This document shows, piece by piece, positions 12,585 through 24,963 of a stretch of 64,000 nucleotides of DNA. The stretch spans positions 39,815,501-39,879,500 of the forward strand of contig NC_091670.1 of the NCBI RefSeq assembly GCF_042453785.1, given 5' to 3'. The position numbers and the translations under genes are program-made. Under the pieces are notes generated by a model. It worked only from the letters and a program-made list of their open reading frames with translations, searched no databases and was not told where the DNA came from. Numbering within the stretch: position 1 is the stretch's first letter; each line of letters starts with the position of its first letter. This DNA comes from Malus domestica (lineage: Eukaryota; Streptophyta; Magnoliopsida; Rosales; Rosaceae).

Positions 12585-14094
12585 ATCCTCTTACCAGTAT
12601 TAGTGAACCGTTATCCAATAGTTACAAACAAGGTTATTTAAAAGTTATAATAATTGTAGCTTTGTAAGTTTTTTAAAAATTATAATAATTGTAGCTGTTG
12701 GATAAAAATTTAAATGATCTACTAACTCCGTTTTTAACCTAAGGTGCATATACTGACATACTGTGTTAGTTTAACTTGTAGTGAAAAGTGATGTATCTTC
12801 AACGGTAAGATACAGTATAGCTTGTCCTATGGCAGACATGATCGTAGCTTTCGTTTCGGATAAATAAATAAAATAAAGAAAGAGAGCAATAAAGTTGACC
12901 CTCGGCATGCATGCATGCAGTGTCTGGTGCACTGAGCTTGAGCCATTGGATTCTTTGAAAGGTCCGTAAAATCACGTCGAAGAACCCGAAAAAGGAGCTG
13001 CAGTGGGGGCCGTTTTGGTCTTTGAAAAATTGGCATTTTTTACCAAACAGAGGTGTTTCAAATTTTGGGTATGTGAAAAGTTAAAAGTTACATCAGATCA
13101 TGGGTATAGTGGGGCCTGATCAAGAAAAATTGTGTGGAGTAGAAGACTAAAGAAAATGTTACGTGGTTGGTTAACTTGGTTTCATTCATTTTATTTATTA
13201 TAGCTGATAAGTTTAAATTTTGAGATTATGTAATCATAAAACATAATAGATAATTTGACTGGAGATAAAAGAATTTCAACTTCTCCCTATATTTTGTCTA
13301 AAGCATTCATTTAGGGAGCCAATTAGATGCTCTAATTTCCTGGATTATACAGAGAAGTTGGCGGATGTGTGGATTTAATTTGATGAAGGTCAATTTTTTT
13401 GACAAGATAACTGCAGTTTCTATGGTCGTCTATTGGCTGTGAACTATGTGCATGCACAATCAAAGTAAGGGTTCGTGACGGGTCATGCATGCCTAGGGCA
13501 AAATCTTGTGTCAAACGCGTAATAGAGTGTTTGTAAGTTGACGTTTCTCTATCCGCATTCAAGTGCATGTTAAATTTGAGGAGACTCCCACGCATATATA
13601 TGTCAGTTGTAACAATAGACATAGGGTTAACATTATGAAGGTTGATAGAGAACAATTAATTATTCTTGGAAAATACGTAGCATTAAGTGATACTGTTTGA
13701 ACCCAAAATTACACTATCGGTCTGAGTAATCGAGGCCGTTGGATAAGCAAAATTTTAAACCGTTGCATGACAAAATTGTTGAAATGATTTTCAATTATTA
13801 TTGAGAAATAATGTTATGATTTTAATCATGATATTATCTTTTAGTAATATTTGTCTAAATCTCTATTGATTTGACCATTTGGGATATTGGGATACACACG
13901 TCAGTTGCATATTCGAATGGAGTTGCATGCAGAACCAAGTGGAATAATGGGATAAAGGAAGTCATGGTCTTGGATAATGATGACACAAGGAACCTAAGTA
14001 GGCTAGGCATTTTTTCTATGGTATTTTGATGATCAGAAAAAGCATGGCTACTGATGGGTTTTTGATGAAGAGGAGTCTAGGTGTGCTAGAAATA
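12585..14094. other. Intergenic, no gene seen
   Basis: AT-rich DNA with a short ATGC run near 12907-12920. No credible coding region. Confidence 0.45.
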
Positions 14095-14887
14095 TGATGT
14101 GATAAGTCTAGATGGACTTTTATTAGGTTTGAAAAGTCTTGGAACAAATCCCATGGCTCAGTTTGAGGGATATACCTTGGTTTCTGATGTGGATCAATTT
14201 CAATTCCACGAATTAGAGTTGCAGTGGAACTCTGCAAAATTATCTGCCCATGCCAAGCAAAAGATACATCCCTATAAATACAAATACAGAGGCGTTGTGC
14301 AACGGAAGAAGACCTCCAATTCAACACACAAACTGTCATGCACAAACCTTTTCCTTTTTCGCCAACACATCTTCAGTTTGGATAAACAACACTGTGAAGG
14401 CAACCGGCGAACATCTTCAGTTTGGATAAACAACATTGTTGCTGTAGAATCAGCCGACCGTGAAGCACCTTCAGTTTGGATAAACAGCACTGTGACAGGG
14501 CTGACTGGTTATCTATCCAAGTCTCGGTCGAGAAGGATTTTCGGATCCTTATTGGCAGAGGTCATCTCATTAACCTTTTCGACGAAGTGAGGTGTTACAA
14601 GTTACTACATTCAACACATTGAAAGTCGAATTTGATATTGAACTTCACAGAACTAGCAGCCTTGTCTTCAGGCTCTAGAACCCAAAGCCCAAGACGTGTT
14701 CCTTCCTCGGCCTCAATCGCAAAATTCAGAAGTCAGCAGCGCACCCAACGCAACATCAACAAATTTTACTCACTGGAGGAGCTTGGCCCTCGAGTTGGCA
14801 CGCCTTGCACATAACCAATGGACGTAGTTAGCTTATTAATTATTTGGCATGCACGCTACGTAGGCTTGATAGTTTTTGGAGTCAACA
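14095..14887 (+). mobile_element. Solo LTR related to the 24964-25881 LTR
   Basis: It starts TGATGTGATAAG and ends GGAGTCAACA, with AATA immediately before (14091-14094) and after (14888-14891) as a probable target duplication. From the TATA box (TATAAATA at 14273-14280) to the end it aligns with the 3' LTR at 24964-25881. Both carry the same three-fold 'CATCTTC...CAACA' repeat, 'TATCCAAGTCTCGGTCGA', 'GCAGCCTTGTCTTCAGGCTC' and 'GACGTAGTTAGCTTA'. No internal element sequence follows, so this is an LTR left after recombination. Many CpG and other differences suggest it is older than the 25 kb copy. Confidence 0.75.
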
Positions 14888-15620
14888 AATACAAATAATA
14901 AATGGTTGAGATTGAAAATAAAATATTTAATAGTTGTGTAAATCAAATTTAACGGGTAAGACACTAGTAACACTAAGTGCTACGTACTATTAAAGCTACA
15001 CTATTTTTTTTTTTTTTAAGATGACAGTTAGTGATTTTGCCACAACTGTTCGTTCTTCTTTAAAGGCAAAAAAGATTCGTAGAGGCATTTCCACGTCCTC
15101 GGCTTTCGTCATAATCGTATAATTCACCAACACTAGGGATCATCTCTGGATCCCTTCCTCCTAATCCATTAAGTTCAGGGATCCGAACTGTTAAAATTTG
15201 ATCCAACGGCTAAAGTTATTATAATTTTTAAAATGGATACCTGTTTGTAACTTTTGAATCAAAATTCAGCGGCCAAAACTCCCGAATTTGGAGGATTAGG
15301 AGAAAGGAATCCGGATCCCTTTCCGCCAAGCTCCTAACATTTTAATTCAAAAAGGCATGCGTGATGATTGGGTACGTTATCTATTGCCTTGTATTCATGT
15401 TGTTCAACATAAATACTCGATAGCTGCATCCACATACTACTTATAGTGATGATTTGGTTCCTTTTTCTGGTAAAAGTAGTCTCTCACAACCACGCTTTTT
15501 CTACATTTCCCCGATTGCATTAAACCGACATCAAAATCTAAAACGGTGTTTTTTCTTTTCATTAAAAACACCAAAAAAGCAGAGACTCGATTTTCCGCTT
15601 TACTCCTATCATTATATACA
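14888..15620. other. Intergenic, no gene seen
   Basis: AT-rich, with a pair of loosely inverted 'GGATCC' and 'AATCCG' segments at 15140-15330 that could be a degraded MITE. No coding region. Confidence 0.35.
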
Positions 15621-15774
15621 GGGAAGTTTAACTAAAAACATCCGGTACTGTTCACTTTAACGAAAAATCACATTTTTACACTAAAAAGTAAATCATGGTA
15701 CTATTCACTTTACCCTTTATTTTGTCCTTATCATTAAAACTCAAAATTTTCAAGCCATTTTCATTAGTTTTCCT
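15621..15774 (+). mobile_element. MITE, 154 bp, Mutator-like (copy 2 of 3)
   Basis: Same length and orientation as 992-1145. The flanks are TTATATACA (15612-15620) and TTATATATA (15775-15783), an 8-of-9 match at exactly the position predicted from copy 1. This supports a 9 bp target duplication. Confidence 0.75.
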
Positions 15775-15783
15775 TTATATATA

Positions 15784-18700
15784 TGGGTCTCAGTCACTAG
15801 TTTCACCACGTATAGCTCAAACTCCATTATATGTTTTCAAGGCACTCGTTGTCGATGGGTCGAGCTCTCAAGAGCCGGTTGGGCGGCATATTCTTAAACA
15901 TATGCAATCAAACAGTCATAACTCTTCGTATTGATATTTAAAATTTAAAATTAATAAAAGTGATCTTGAGTTTGTCCAACATCAATTATTTTGGTCATTC
16001 CGTGAAATTATATGTTAAATAAGAATCAAAATGACAAAAATACCCTCAATTTAATAAACAAAGGTCCAAAATGATTTGACAAAATTGAGGATATTTTATC
16101 ATTTTATCCTTACTTAATGGAGATTTTTCACAAGAGGACTAAAATGAGTGATGGTGAACAAACTTAGGGACCACTTCTATTAATTTCCAACCTCAGGGAC
16201 CAAAGTGAAGATTTATATTAATATCAATGACCATTTTAGGTAAAAAAAAACCTATATTTTATAATGTAATTACAAAATATGGTACATCTCCTGTCATAAT
16301 ATAAAGACAGAGACTTCGAAAACTATATTATCATTCGATTTATATTTGAAACTTGGTGTACCACCTTATAATACGTGGACAAAATGTGTTAACAACTTTT
16401 GCATTTTGATCTTCTCATTTTATCAAATGCTATTTTTATTTTTTAAACATAAAAACGAGACATTTTAATATTTTTGACTTGAGATTGAAGATGAAAAGCA
16501 AGAAGTCTAATTTAAAAAGCATTAAATGTATTTTTTTGATAAAAAAATAACACGTTCCATTTGATAAAAGAAAAAAAGATCCAAATACAGAAACTAGTGT
16601 TAATGTTGCTCACATTTCTTCCTATGACACTGAATATTTTCATAAGCTCAATTATGTAAAAGAGGATCTGGTGTTAAACTCTTAGTAATGGGGCAACAAT
16701 TTCACTCTCATTTTTTCTTTCTGCCTTCCTCGTTTTATTCTCGCTCATTGATTTTATTTGATTTATTCAATCATACTGCTACAAAGAAGTGCATCAAAAA
16801 TTAAAAATGCAAAAATCATTTCACTAAGTAATAAGTCCCACACAGCCACACAAGTAATTATATATCGAAGTTTTAACAGAATGAACAAATAATAGGATGA
16901 ATGCTCACATGGTACATGGTAGAGTTGCAGAATATAAATATATAGGATGAATGAACGCAGCAACTCGAGATATTTTTCAGTGTGATCGGTATACGGGATG
17001 GTACATCACGTGTCACTATACAAATAGTGATATATGTGTGCCAAAAAGTTAATAACTTAAAAAATAAAATTTACCACTACTTCTATTAAAACACATGTTG
17101 TACCACTTTACTTCTATCCGAACTAAAAATTTATCCAGCTCAGCATCAAACATTAATAATTGATCTCTTCTTATTTCAATATATTTTGGTGGAAATTTGG
17201 AAATGTAAATTCCAAAATGACAGTCGCAGTCGCGGACCAATGATGGCTTCCAGACAGACCTTTGCCGTTTGCCAAAAGCCACAGTTTAAAGATAAAATTA
17301 AAATAATATATAATGATAAACGCAATCTGATCCTGACCTCCAATTATCAAACATTTTCATAATTAAAGTGCAATGAGATTATTTTTCGAGTGCCTAAGTG
17401 CCAAGTATGTTTGAATCCGGACCCTCTCTGTGAGAGGATTTCGGAGATTCGTGAATTGTGTTTGTTTATTGTATATTGTACGACAAAAATCGTTTTAATT
17501 TTTTTATTTAAAATTGAATATTGATAATACCTGACGAAAATTGGTCGTACGATGTACGATGAAAGAACAAAATTTACAAAACCTCAAATTCTCACAAAGA
17601 GAATCCTAAAAAGATCCTGTAGAAGTATTTTTACCTTCCTATCTCGTAACTTAAATAAAATGAATTTATCGTTATTGTAAAATTCTATTTAATATGTAAG
17701 ACATTATTATGCTGAGAGAGCCGTCATGTTAGGTGAAATGTTTTCATGAAAATCCGTTTCCTACATAGCTCCCATTGATTCAGCAGCGACGCTAGTGGTC
17801 TTGTTTATAAATACATTATTATTAGTACTAATGCATGCCAATTATTTTGTGTCTTTCTCGATGGACATGCATAGATAGATGAAAGATTTTATCATAAAAA
17901 ATCTCGGTGCGACTATTACATGTTATATTTTGTCTATCTTTCCGACGCATAGTTCTTGCATTCTTTCAATAAAAACATGTGTTAAGATTCAAATTAATCT
18001 GGAGTCGATTTGCTACTCTTTCCCAGCTATGTAACCAATGAGAAATGGTGAAAAAAAATGAGTTGTTTGGGTTCGAATCCTTCCAATGTAACCGACATAC
18101 CCGTAGCATAACGGGCCATGGTACTGTAATCCTACGGTGTAAATACAAGCCATGCCCAAACTTTTTCAACCCAATCTGGTCGTCGCATGTTCTTCTTCTT
18201 GTCCACTTTTCGATGGCAATGAAGGATGTAGCGCAGAAACTCACTTTATCAACCGTGGCATTGCATTATTCAATCAGAACGCCAAAGTGACAGTGAACTC
18301 ATTCCATGTAAATTGCTATCATTTGGCTGAGCCAACGAGTTGGAATTATTGAGAAACAAGAGCTACTCTACAGCTGGTAAAAACGAGCAATCTACTAACA
18401 TCACAATCAAAACGCAAACGTATTTACTGGAAACAAAACATGTTAAAGTTCCGAATACCGTGGCCAAGAAACCAAACAAGACAGACAAGTAGATATGCCA
18501 CTTCGTCTGGTTTATTAGGCAGAGTGATATCGAAAAAATGAGGAAGGTAAACGACTTCAATACAAAATAGCAATACAAAACTGAAGTGCTATAAAATAGC
18601 ATAACATATCACAAAACTCATGGTTAAAAAAAGAGAAACAAAACCATTCCCATGATCTGATAGTTTCCTCTAGCCGGTTTAAAAAATGGCGCAGCTACAG

Positions 18701-19186
18701 CATATGCTCGTAAGAACTTTATGCCAATGATGCAATAAAAGTTAGCTTAACTTCAAATCCGAGTCTTTGATAGCCTTGTAATCTCTCGCATTGCAACTAT
18801 TAGCGACGTAGCCAGGTCTCCCCGTTGTTAGCAATTGTGAAAATCGATTTCAATCTGCAGTCACCAATCAATGATGAATAAATCAATAACACAAGGGTAA
18901 GAGATATTGGACGTTATTATGACCAAAAGTCAGACCGCATCATACAACAGGCAATACATGTGAAATATCAATTAGTGACCTCAACAAGTAAACACATTCG
19001 CCACAGAACCCACGAGTTCGATTCAAGATCAGTAACGAGAAGAGTTCAGAGTGATTCGGGAAATACACGAGTATCCTAACAAAAAGATCAATTCTAACAT
19101 TGTCCAACTTGAGTCTCTACTACAATAAAAACTCCTCTAACATAACACAAGAATGAGTCGAGACTGAATAAACAAAGTGCGGTTCT
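15784..19186. other. Intergenic, repeats only
   Basis: Contains a dispersed-repeat-like segment at 15960-16240 ('AGGGACCA', 'GGTCATT', 'ACCCTCAATTT' motifs) and a MITE at 17419-17618. No gene was identified. ORFs at 18.0-18.6 kb have no domain character. Confidence 0.4.
17419..17618. mobile_element. MITE family F (copy 1)
   Basis: The left end GGACCCTCTCTGTGAGAGGATT is partly inverted at the right end (TCTCACAAAGAGAATCC ... GATCC). The core 'TTATTGTATATTGTACG' and its inverse 'CGTACGATGTACGATGAA' also occur in the element at 33498-33715. Confidence 0.5.
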
Positions 19187-19191
19187 CATAC
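19187..19191 (+). repeat. 5' target-site duplication CATAC
   Basis: CATAC here exactly matches CATAC at 25882-25886, directly after the LTR end. Together they define the insertion limits of the retrotransposon. Confidence 0.85.
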
Positions 19192-19192
19192 T

Positions 19193-20899
19193 GTTTGGGC
19201 CCAATACGAGGCGCTGGTCATTGGTTTGGGCCTCCTTCTTGACTTACACGCCACTCGTGTCCTCGTCCTCGGGGATTCTGAATTAGTGATTAACCAAATT
19301 AATGGGTCTTTTCGCTGCATGAGTTGTACTCTGGCGCCTTACCACATGGTCGCCAGCTATTTGGCCGAGTCTTTTGACGGTGTTACATTCGAGCATGTTT
19401 CTCGGGTTCATAATACCGACGCAGACGAGTTGGCTCAAATCGCCTCCGGTGCACAACTCCTGGGGGGCAAGCTAGGCCGGGAGATACCAATATTACGACA
19501 ATTATACCCGGCCTTGGTTGATCAACAAATCCTCCGTCGAGACAATGTGATACGCACCAGGGTCATGTCCCTGCCTTCGTTGTTAGATCGACAGGACTCT
19601 ATAGAAATTTGCGCGGCCGAGGCAGTACCAGATGATTGGAGAAAGCCCATTATGCAGTACCTTGACAATCCTATCGGAAAACATAGTCGCAGGACACGGG
19701 TTCACGCCACGAATTATGTCACGTACCAGAACGAGTTGTACCGAAAGGGCGAAGATGGTTTGTTATTGCTATGCCTCGGCCCCCAAGAGAGTGCTCGAGC
19801 GATCGCAGAGGTTCATGAAGGGGTATGCGGAGCTCACCAGTCTGGACGAAAAATGCGATGGCTACTCCGACGACACGGTTATTTTTGGCCGAGAATACTG
19901 AAAGATTGTATCGAGTTTGCACGAGGATGCGTGCAGTGCCAAATCCACGGGCCTATACAAAGGGTCCCGGCCGAATCACTACATTCGGTCATTAAGCCGT
20001 GGCCGTTTAGAGGATGGGCCATGGATGTAATCGGCAAAATCATGCCGACTTCCGGAGCTGCTAAGCATGCATGGATAATGGTCGCAACTGATTACTTCAC
20101 TAAGTGGGTCGAAGCAAAATCATATGCCGAGTTAACATCTAAAGAAGTTTGCGATTTCGTGGAGGAACACATTGTGACCCGATTCGGTGTTCCAGAAACG
20201 ATCATAACTGACAATGGAACAATCTTCACAGCCGAAAGGTTCAAAGAATACACGGCCAATTTAAAAATTCGGCTGGAACAGTCCACACCGTATTATCCAC
20301 AGGCGAATGGGCAGGCCGAGGCAAGTAATAAAGTGTTGAACGGCATCCTCAAAAAAATAATAAAAGAAAGGCCTGGCATGTGGCATTTGAAGTTAAACGA
20401 GGCATTATGGGCATACCGAACGTCGCCCCGATCGGCGACTGCAACAACCCCATACGCATTAACCTACGGACACGATGCGGTGCTACCAGTCGAGTTGAGC
20501 ATAAATTCATTGCGATTAATTGAACAAAGTAGTTTGTTTAGCGCCGAATATAATCAGTCCATGAGACAGGAACTGGAAGATTTGGAAGAGGCACGACTTG
20601 ATGCTTATAACTTACTGGTGGTACAAAAACAGATTGCCGAGCGAGCCTATAATCAGAAGGTGCGACAGAAAACGTTCGGCGAGGGTGAATTGGTGTGGCA
20701 AACGGTGTTGCCCATAGGATTAAAAGATCCTAGGTTCGGCAAGTGGTCGCCGAATTGGGAAGGGCCGTTCATTGTGCATAAAGTATACGGCAAATGGGCG
20801 TATCATCTTAAAGACCGGACTGGAGTAGTTCACAAATTACCAATTAATGGGAAGTTCTTGAAGAAATACTATCCGGTCACATGGGAAATGCGTGAATAA
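19193..20899 (+). pseudogene. Gypsy pol remnant: RNase H end and integrase
   Basis: An open frame enters at the deletion junction and runs to a stop at 20899 (about 568 codons). The first ~70 residues are the C-terminal part of an RNase H fold, with GDSEL and the NTDADELA motif. The integrase follows. Numbering from codon 19226, it has an HHCC zinc finger (H197, H204, C235, C238), a catalytic core with D267, D329 and E365 (35-residue spacing between the last two), and a GKWxPNWEGPF C-terminal module. The integrase frame is intact, but without gag, protease, reverse transcriptase and a start codon the element cannot move by itself. No chromodomain is seen, which fits the Tat/Athila branch. Confidence 0.9.
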
Positions 20900-20980
20900 A
20901 AAAATTGTTGTACCAGTACAAAAAAAAAATCATTCCATTAAGATTGATAGGTATTACAAAAATGATTAGGTCAAATACAT

Positions 20981-23900
20981 TCAAGGAGACGAGGGAAGAA
21001 GAGTGCTGAGCAGAGCCTTCAATTCCAACCACCGCACGTCGGTCATGATGACTTCGGCTTGCCCATTCTTTTTGTCCAGCTTCAGCCGCTCGACCCGTTT
21101 TTTAGCCGCCGCATACTCAGTTAGGCGATCCTTCCCACCTGACTCGAAGTCTCTCGCAAGCTCAGAAGCAATGGCCGACCGGCGTTTTGCTAGTTCGGCC
21201 ATTTGACGGTCGAGCTCGGCTAACGCTTCTCCTTTTGCCCGTAGATCGTCAATCTTCGGACGGAGGGTGTCTTGAACGGCCGTGGCGGCTTACAGGTCTT
21301 GTTCGGCCTTCAGCGCAGTCTGGAAGATACTAAATGTCTCCCGAACGCGCTCCAAGGCAGACGATGCCCGAACAATGGCATCTCCGCTCAGGCGACCGTC
21401 GGCTCCAAGGTCGTTCAGACACACGCCGAGCAGATCAAGATCGTTGCGTTCAAGTACTTACGAAGATGAGAGCGACAGGACTTCCCGCAACTGGGTTAAG
21501 GCGCTTGGATCGGCAGCCTCAGTCGGAGCCGCCGAAGGGCCGGACTCTGCAGTCGTGCTGGAAAGGAGGGCTTTGAATTCAACCTCCCATGAAGCCTGCA
21601 CGAATAGACAAGGTTAAGCTTAGAGGAAGTCATGACAAGAATAGCAAGGTGTCATTTTTTTAACCTGCCGAGAGGAGACCTCGGCCATGTCCCCAGGATC
21701 GTTGCTCGAACCTAAAGAACTCAATGGCCGAGCCCAGTGTCTCAGATTGCTTCTCACTTCACGCGGCCTATGGAAGTTATCTACGTTTGATGGCCACTGA
21801 GGCGGCCAGGAAATATAGATAACGCCCTTCGGCGCATAGAATTGACGGTGAAAAGAATGTACAGGCACCTAACATTTAATATTTTCCTTGTTTAGAATTC
21901 TAAAGCAGAAAAGCAATCAGGAGGAGACAATTGAAGGTACTTACAAAAGCCGAGGTAACCTCTTGTGGAGGAATGTGGAAGCCTTGGTCTTGAGGATGGA
22001 CCGGCGATTCCGCCGTGGCCTCGGGTTCCTCGAGCAGCCGTTTGCCACGGTCGGCTGCCGATGGGCCGACTGGCGCAGCTGCTTCAGGGGAGGCAGGGAC
22101 GTCCTGGTCCTGAGAAGGAACGAGAGGTTCGGCCACCGGGGTCGGTTCCTCGACCGTGCGCTTGCCACGATTAGCCGAGGAGGGGCCGGTTTGAACCGCC
22201 ATCTCGGATACTGGAGGAGGTTGTCGACGAGCATGAGGACGATGCGCCAGCGGGACCTCGTCGCTCCCCTCACTCTCTTCCAACACGAGGACCGAGGGCG
22301 TTGGATTCTTGGGAGAGGTTCCCTCGGTTGTAGAAACCGCCTGTTGTGAGACAGGTGCCTTCTCGATAGAGGGAGGGACAATTGATGCGCCGGCCACAGA
22401 GGCAGGCCGTCTCTGCGGCCAAAGCCGGCTGTTTCTCGACCCCAGAATGACCGGCGACGGGAGAAGGGGAAGCACTGGGAGTCGTCGTGTGACTGGAGAT
22501 AACGTGGATCTCCCGTGCACCTTTCTTCGCCATTTGTTTAACCCGCTTAGCAGGCGGGGAAGGCTCGACAGCCGGCTCGGCCTCTTGGCGAGGCCGTTTG
22601 ATCAGCACGGCCCTACCAGCGGGTTTGTCCTTTTGGGCCACGACCGATTTTTTCCCGGCTGTGGCAGCGGCAACTGCCTCCGTCTTTCTCAAAGGCCGAC
22701 TACCTAAAAAGATAAAGACAATTCAGTAAGGCAAATCAATATGCAAGGTTGATGGAAAGGAGGAAAGTGGAACAAGTACCTTGAGGATGAGGGGCTGAGG
22801 CCTTCTTAGGCCGGTCACCGAAGAGTCTGCTAAGCACCTCTCCGACCGGCGCACCAAAGAATTCCTGGGTGTATTTCTCCCACCACTCGCCAAAGGTGTC
22901 GGTGCAATGGGTTTCCGGGGTGGCTGGTCGAAGGCGGAATTTTTGGCAGCGCTCTTGGAACTCCCTCACGACGGTTCTACACTCCTTCTCAGAGGAACGA
23001 GGTTCGCGTCCACGGCTTAGGACCGTTCGGGAGGAGAGAAAGGGAATAGGGCAGCCATGAAGGTAGCCGAGCTGTCGGGCAAGGAAGTTCGGATGATATA
23101 CTTCCCAACCTGACCGTTTCCCATCACAGCCGAGAGGGAGGTCGCGAGCAAGCACAAACGACCCTCAGGTCTGACGAAGATCGGCGTCTTCCTCCGCGCT
23201 CCATGGGGAGGTAGGCAGCCTGATGGAGGAAGGGTAGTCTCGACGACGACATATTAGGAACTCGTCGTTGGAGAAGTCGTCGAGAGCGAAGAGGTACCGA
23301 AATACCTCTTCGGCTTGATGGGGAGGTGTCGGTCGAGAGGCCAGTTGAGGCCCAAGCGCCTCTGTTGGTGAGAATTCAGCTATGGCCGGCCGAAGGGAGG
23401 CGAAGTATACCTGCAACCAGAGTTGGAAGATCCAGAGAGGACCATTCTGGTGCGGGTCAACCTTGTGGAGGGTCGCCTCGGCCAGGCAGCGGAAGAGTTG
23501 GGCGAGAATGTTGGAACTCAGTGCCAATACGTGACCACTAGCCAGGGCTTCGGCTACCGGCATGTTCTCGACCAAACACTTGTTTGACTTGGTACAACAA
23601 ATGTATTTGTTGTACCAGTAGAAGAGGAAGGCTTCATGCTCTCCCTCTCGCATGTCCTCTTCTCCTCGGCCGGCGAAATGGAGATAGAGGGTGTTGTAAT
23701 TACAGAAGTTCTTGTGGAGCTTCTGAATGTCTTCCTTCGACGGGATATGACCGTCACGGTTCAAGGTCTCGGAGGCCCGACGATCGAAGAGCGTTTTCTG
23801 GTTGATATTCGACGGATGCCCAGAGAGGGTCGCGTCGACAGGGATCCCGGTCGCCGAAGTCCCCAGAATGGCAGTGATATCCAGGATGGTGGGACCAATG

Positions 23901-24340
23901 GGACCCAGAGGAAGGACCATTGTGTTGGTGGCCGAGCACCAGAAGCACAGAGCGGCTTGGAGAAGCTCCTTGTCGGGAACGATTTCCATAGACGAAAGGA
24001 GGATGGCGTCGTAGATGCCAAGAGCCTTCCATTGCTCGCCGAAGAGTCGTTCCATTCGAACGACCCAGGCTGCCCAGGATGTGGTCGTCGAGGGCCAGGA
24101 GCCCTGGGGCTTAGCCGCATCCCATCGCGACCATTCAAACCCTTGAAGTAAGGGTGTTAGGCAGTGCTCCTGTAGAAGGCCGATGATAGTCGGCGGTATT
24201 GTAGCCTTGAAGAGAGGGCCCAGGATTTGGTACTGGGTGCTCATGTCGTTTTCAAACCGGATGGTCTTGATCGAGCTCCGATCAAAAATCTTCTGATGTT
24301 GGTCACACTCCCTGGAAAGCTTGGAAATGAAGGACGCCAT
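20981..24340 (-). pseudogene. Antisense plant-mobile-domain (PMD) gene carried by the retrotransposon
   Basis: Four exons on the minus strand join in phase: 24340-22780, 22703-21945, 21868-21665 and 21595-20981, with GT-AG introns of 76, 76 and 69 bp. The first ~330 residues match the PMD (aminotransferase-like plant mobile domain) pattern: WVVRMERLF, WKALGIYDAILLS, ALCFWCSATNTM, LGPIGPTILDITAILG. A basic nuclear-localisation-like stretch (KRPRQ ... PAKRVKQMAKK) follows, then a Pro/Ser/Glu-rich linker with a two-copy repeat around DRGKR, and a Lys/Glu-rich probable coiled coil at the C-terminus. It is broken by an in-frame TGA at 23167-23165, a one-base frameshift near 22400-22440, and TAAs at 21460-21458 and 21292-21290. 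PMD proteins have known host members (MAIN/MAIL1 in Arabidopsis) and many transposon-borne members. The role in the element is unknown. Confidence 0.82.
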
Positions 24341-24485
24341 TGTGAGAAAGAAGCACGGAGTAGAAGGGTTGTCTGGGTTGGGGATTTAAAGACGAAGACT
24401 TGGAATAGGAGAAATGTACTAGAAATCAATGGCAGAGGATTTCAGGAAGTTTGAGAGCGTAAAGGTACAAATGAGGGAATTTCGG

Positions 24486-24493
24486 TATTTATA
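24486..24493 (-). promoter_or_regulatory. TATA box of the antisense PMD gene
   Basis: Read on the minus strand, CTCTATAAATACC lies about 150 bp before the PMD start codon at 24340. The gap is a pyrimidine-rich leader. This suggests the gene had its own RNA polymerase II promoter inside the element, separate from the LTR promoter. Confidence 0.6.
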
Positions 24494-24947
24494 GAGTTAT
24501 AGGGGGAAGAGCAATCGTTCGAAATTCAAAACAAAGGACAAAATCGACCGAAGGAATTATCGATCATGACGAACATTTGGGAAATGCGGTTGAGAAGACC
24601 GAAGGTCAGGGTTTTGGGGACGCAGGATTGCGTGTGACGGCGAAATTAATGACGAAAGACGGTTCGACGCCCGCACGATGACAAGTGGGCTCACGGACTG
24701 AGGAAGTGGCTCGCGGATTGAGATAGTGGTCATGATGGCAAGACGGTTCAGGCTGCTGCACGCCTTAGACGTCATTATGGGGGATTGGCCATGTTAGAGG
24801 ACGCCACGTGGCGAGTGGGTTAGCAGGATCAAGATCGTGCGATCGTGCTCAATAAATGCGCCTTGGAACTCGGGTATTAGGATCCTGAGTGGTAGATTCG
24901 CTTCTTCAAGGCCGAAACTCGGCCGAAGGTTTCAAGCCGAGGACCTC

Positions 24948-24963
24948 AGAAGCGAGGGGGCAA
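24948..24963 (+). other. Polypurine tract
   Basis: AGAAGCGAGGGGGCAA directly precedes the LTR start TGTTTGGG. This is the expected place for the plus-strand primer of reverse transcription. Confidence 0.7.

Noticed and set aside
21888-24151. Plus-strand ORFs inside the retrotransposon 3' region
   Set aside because: They overlap the antisense PMD exons, have no domain character and include the splice sites of the minus-strand gene.
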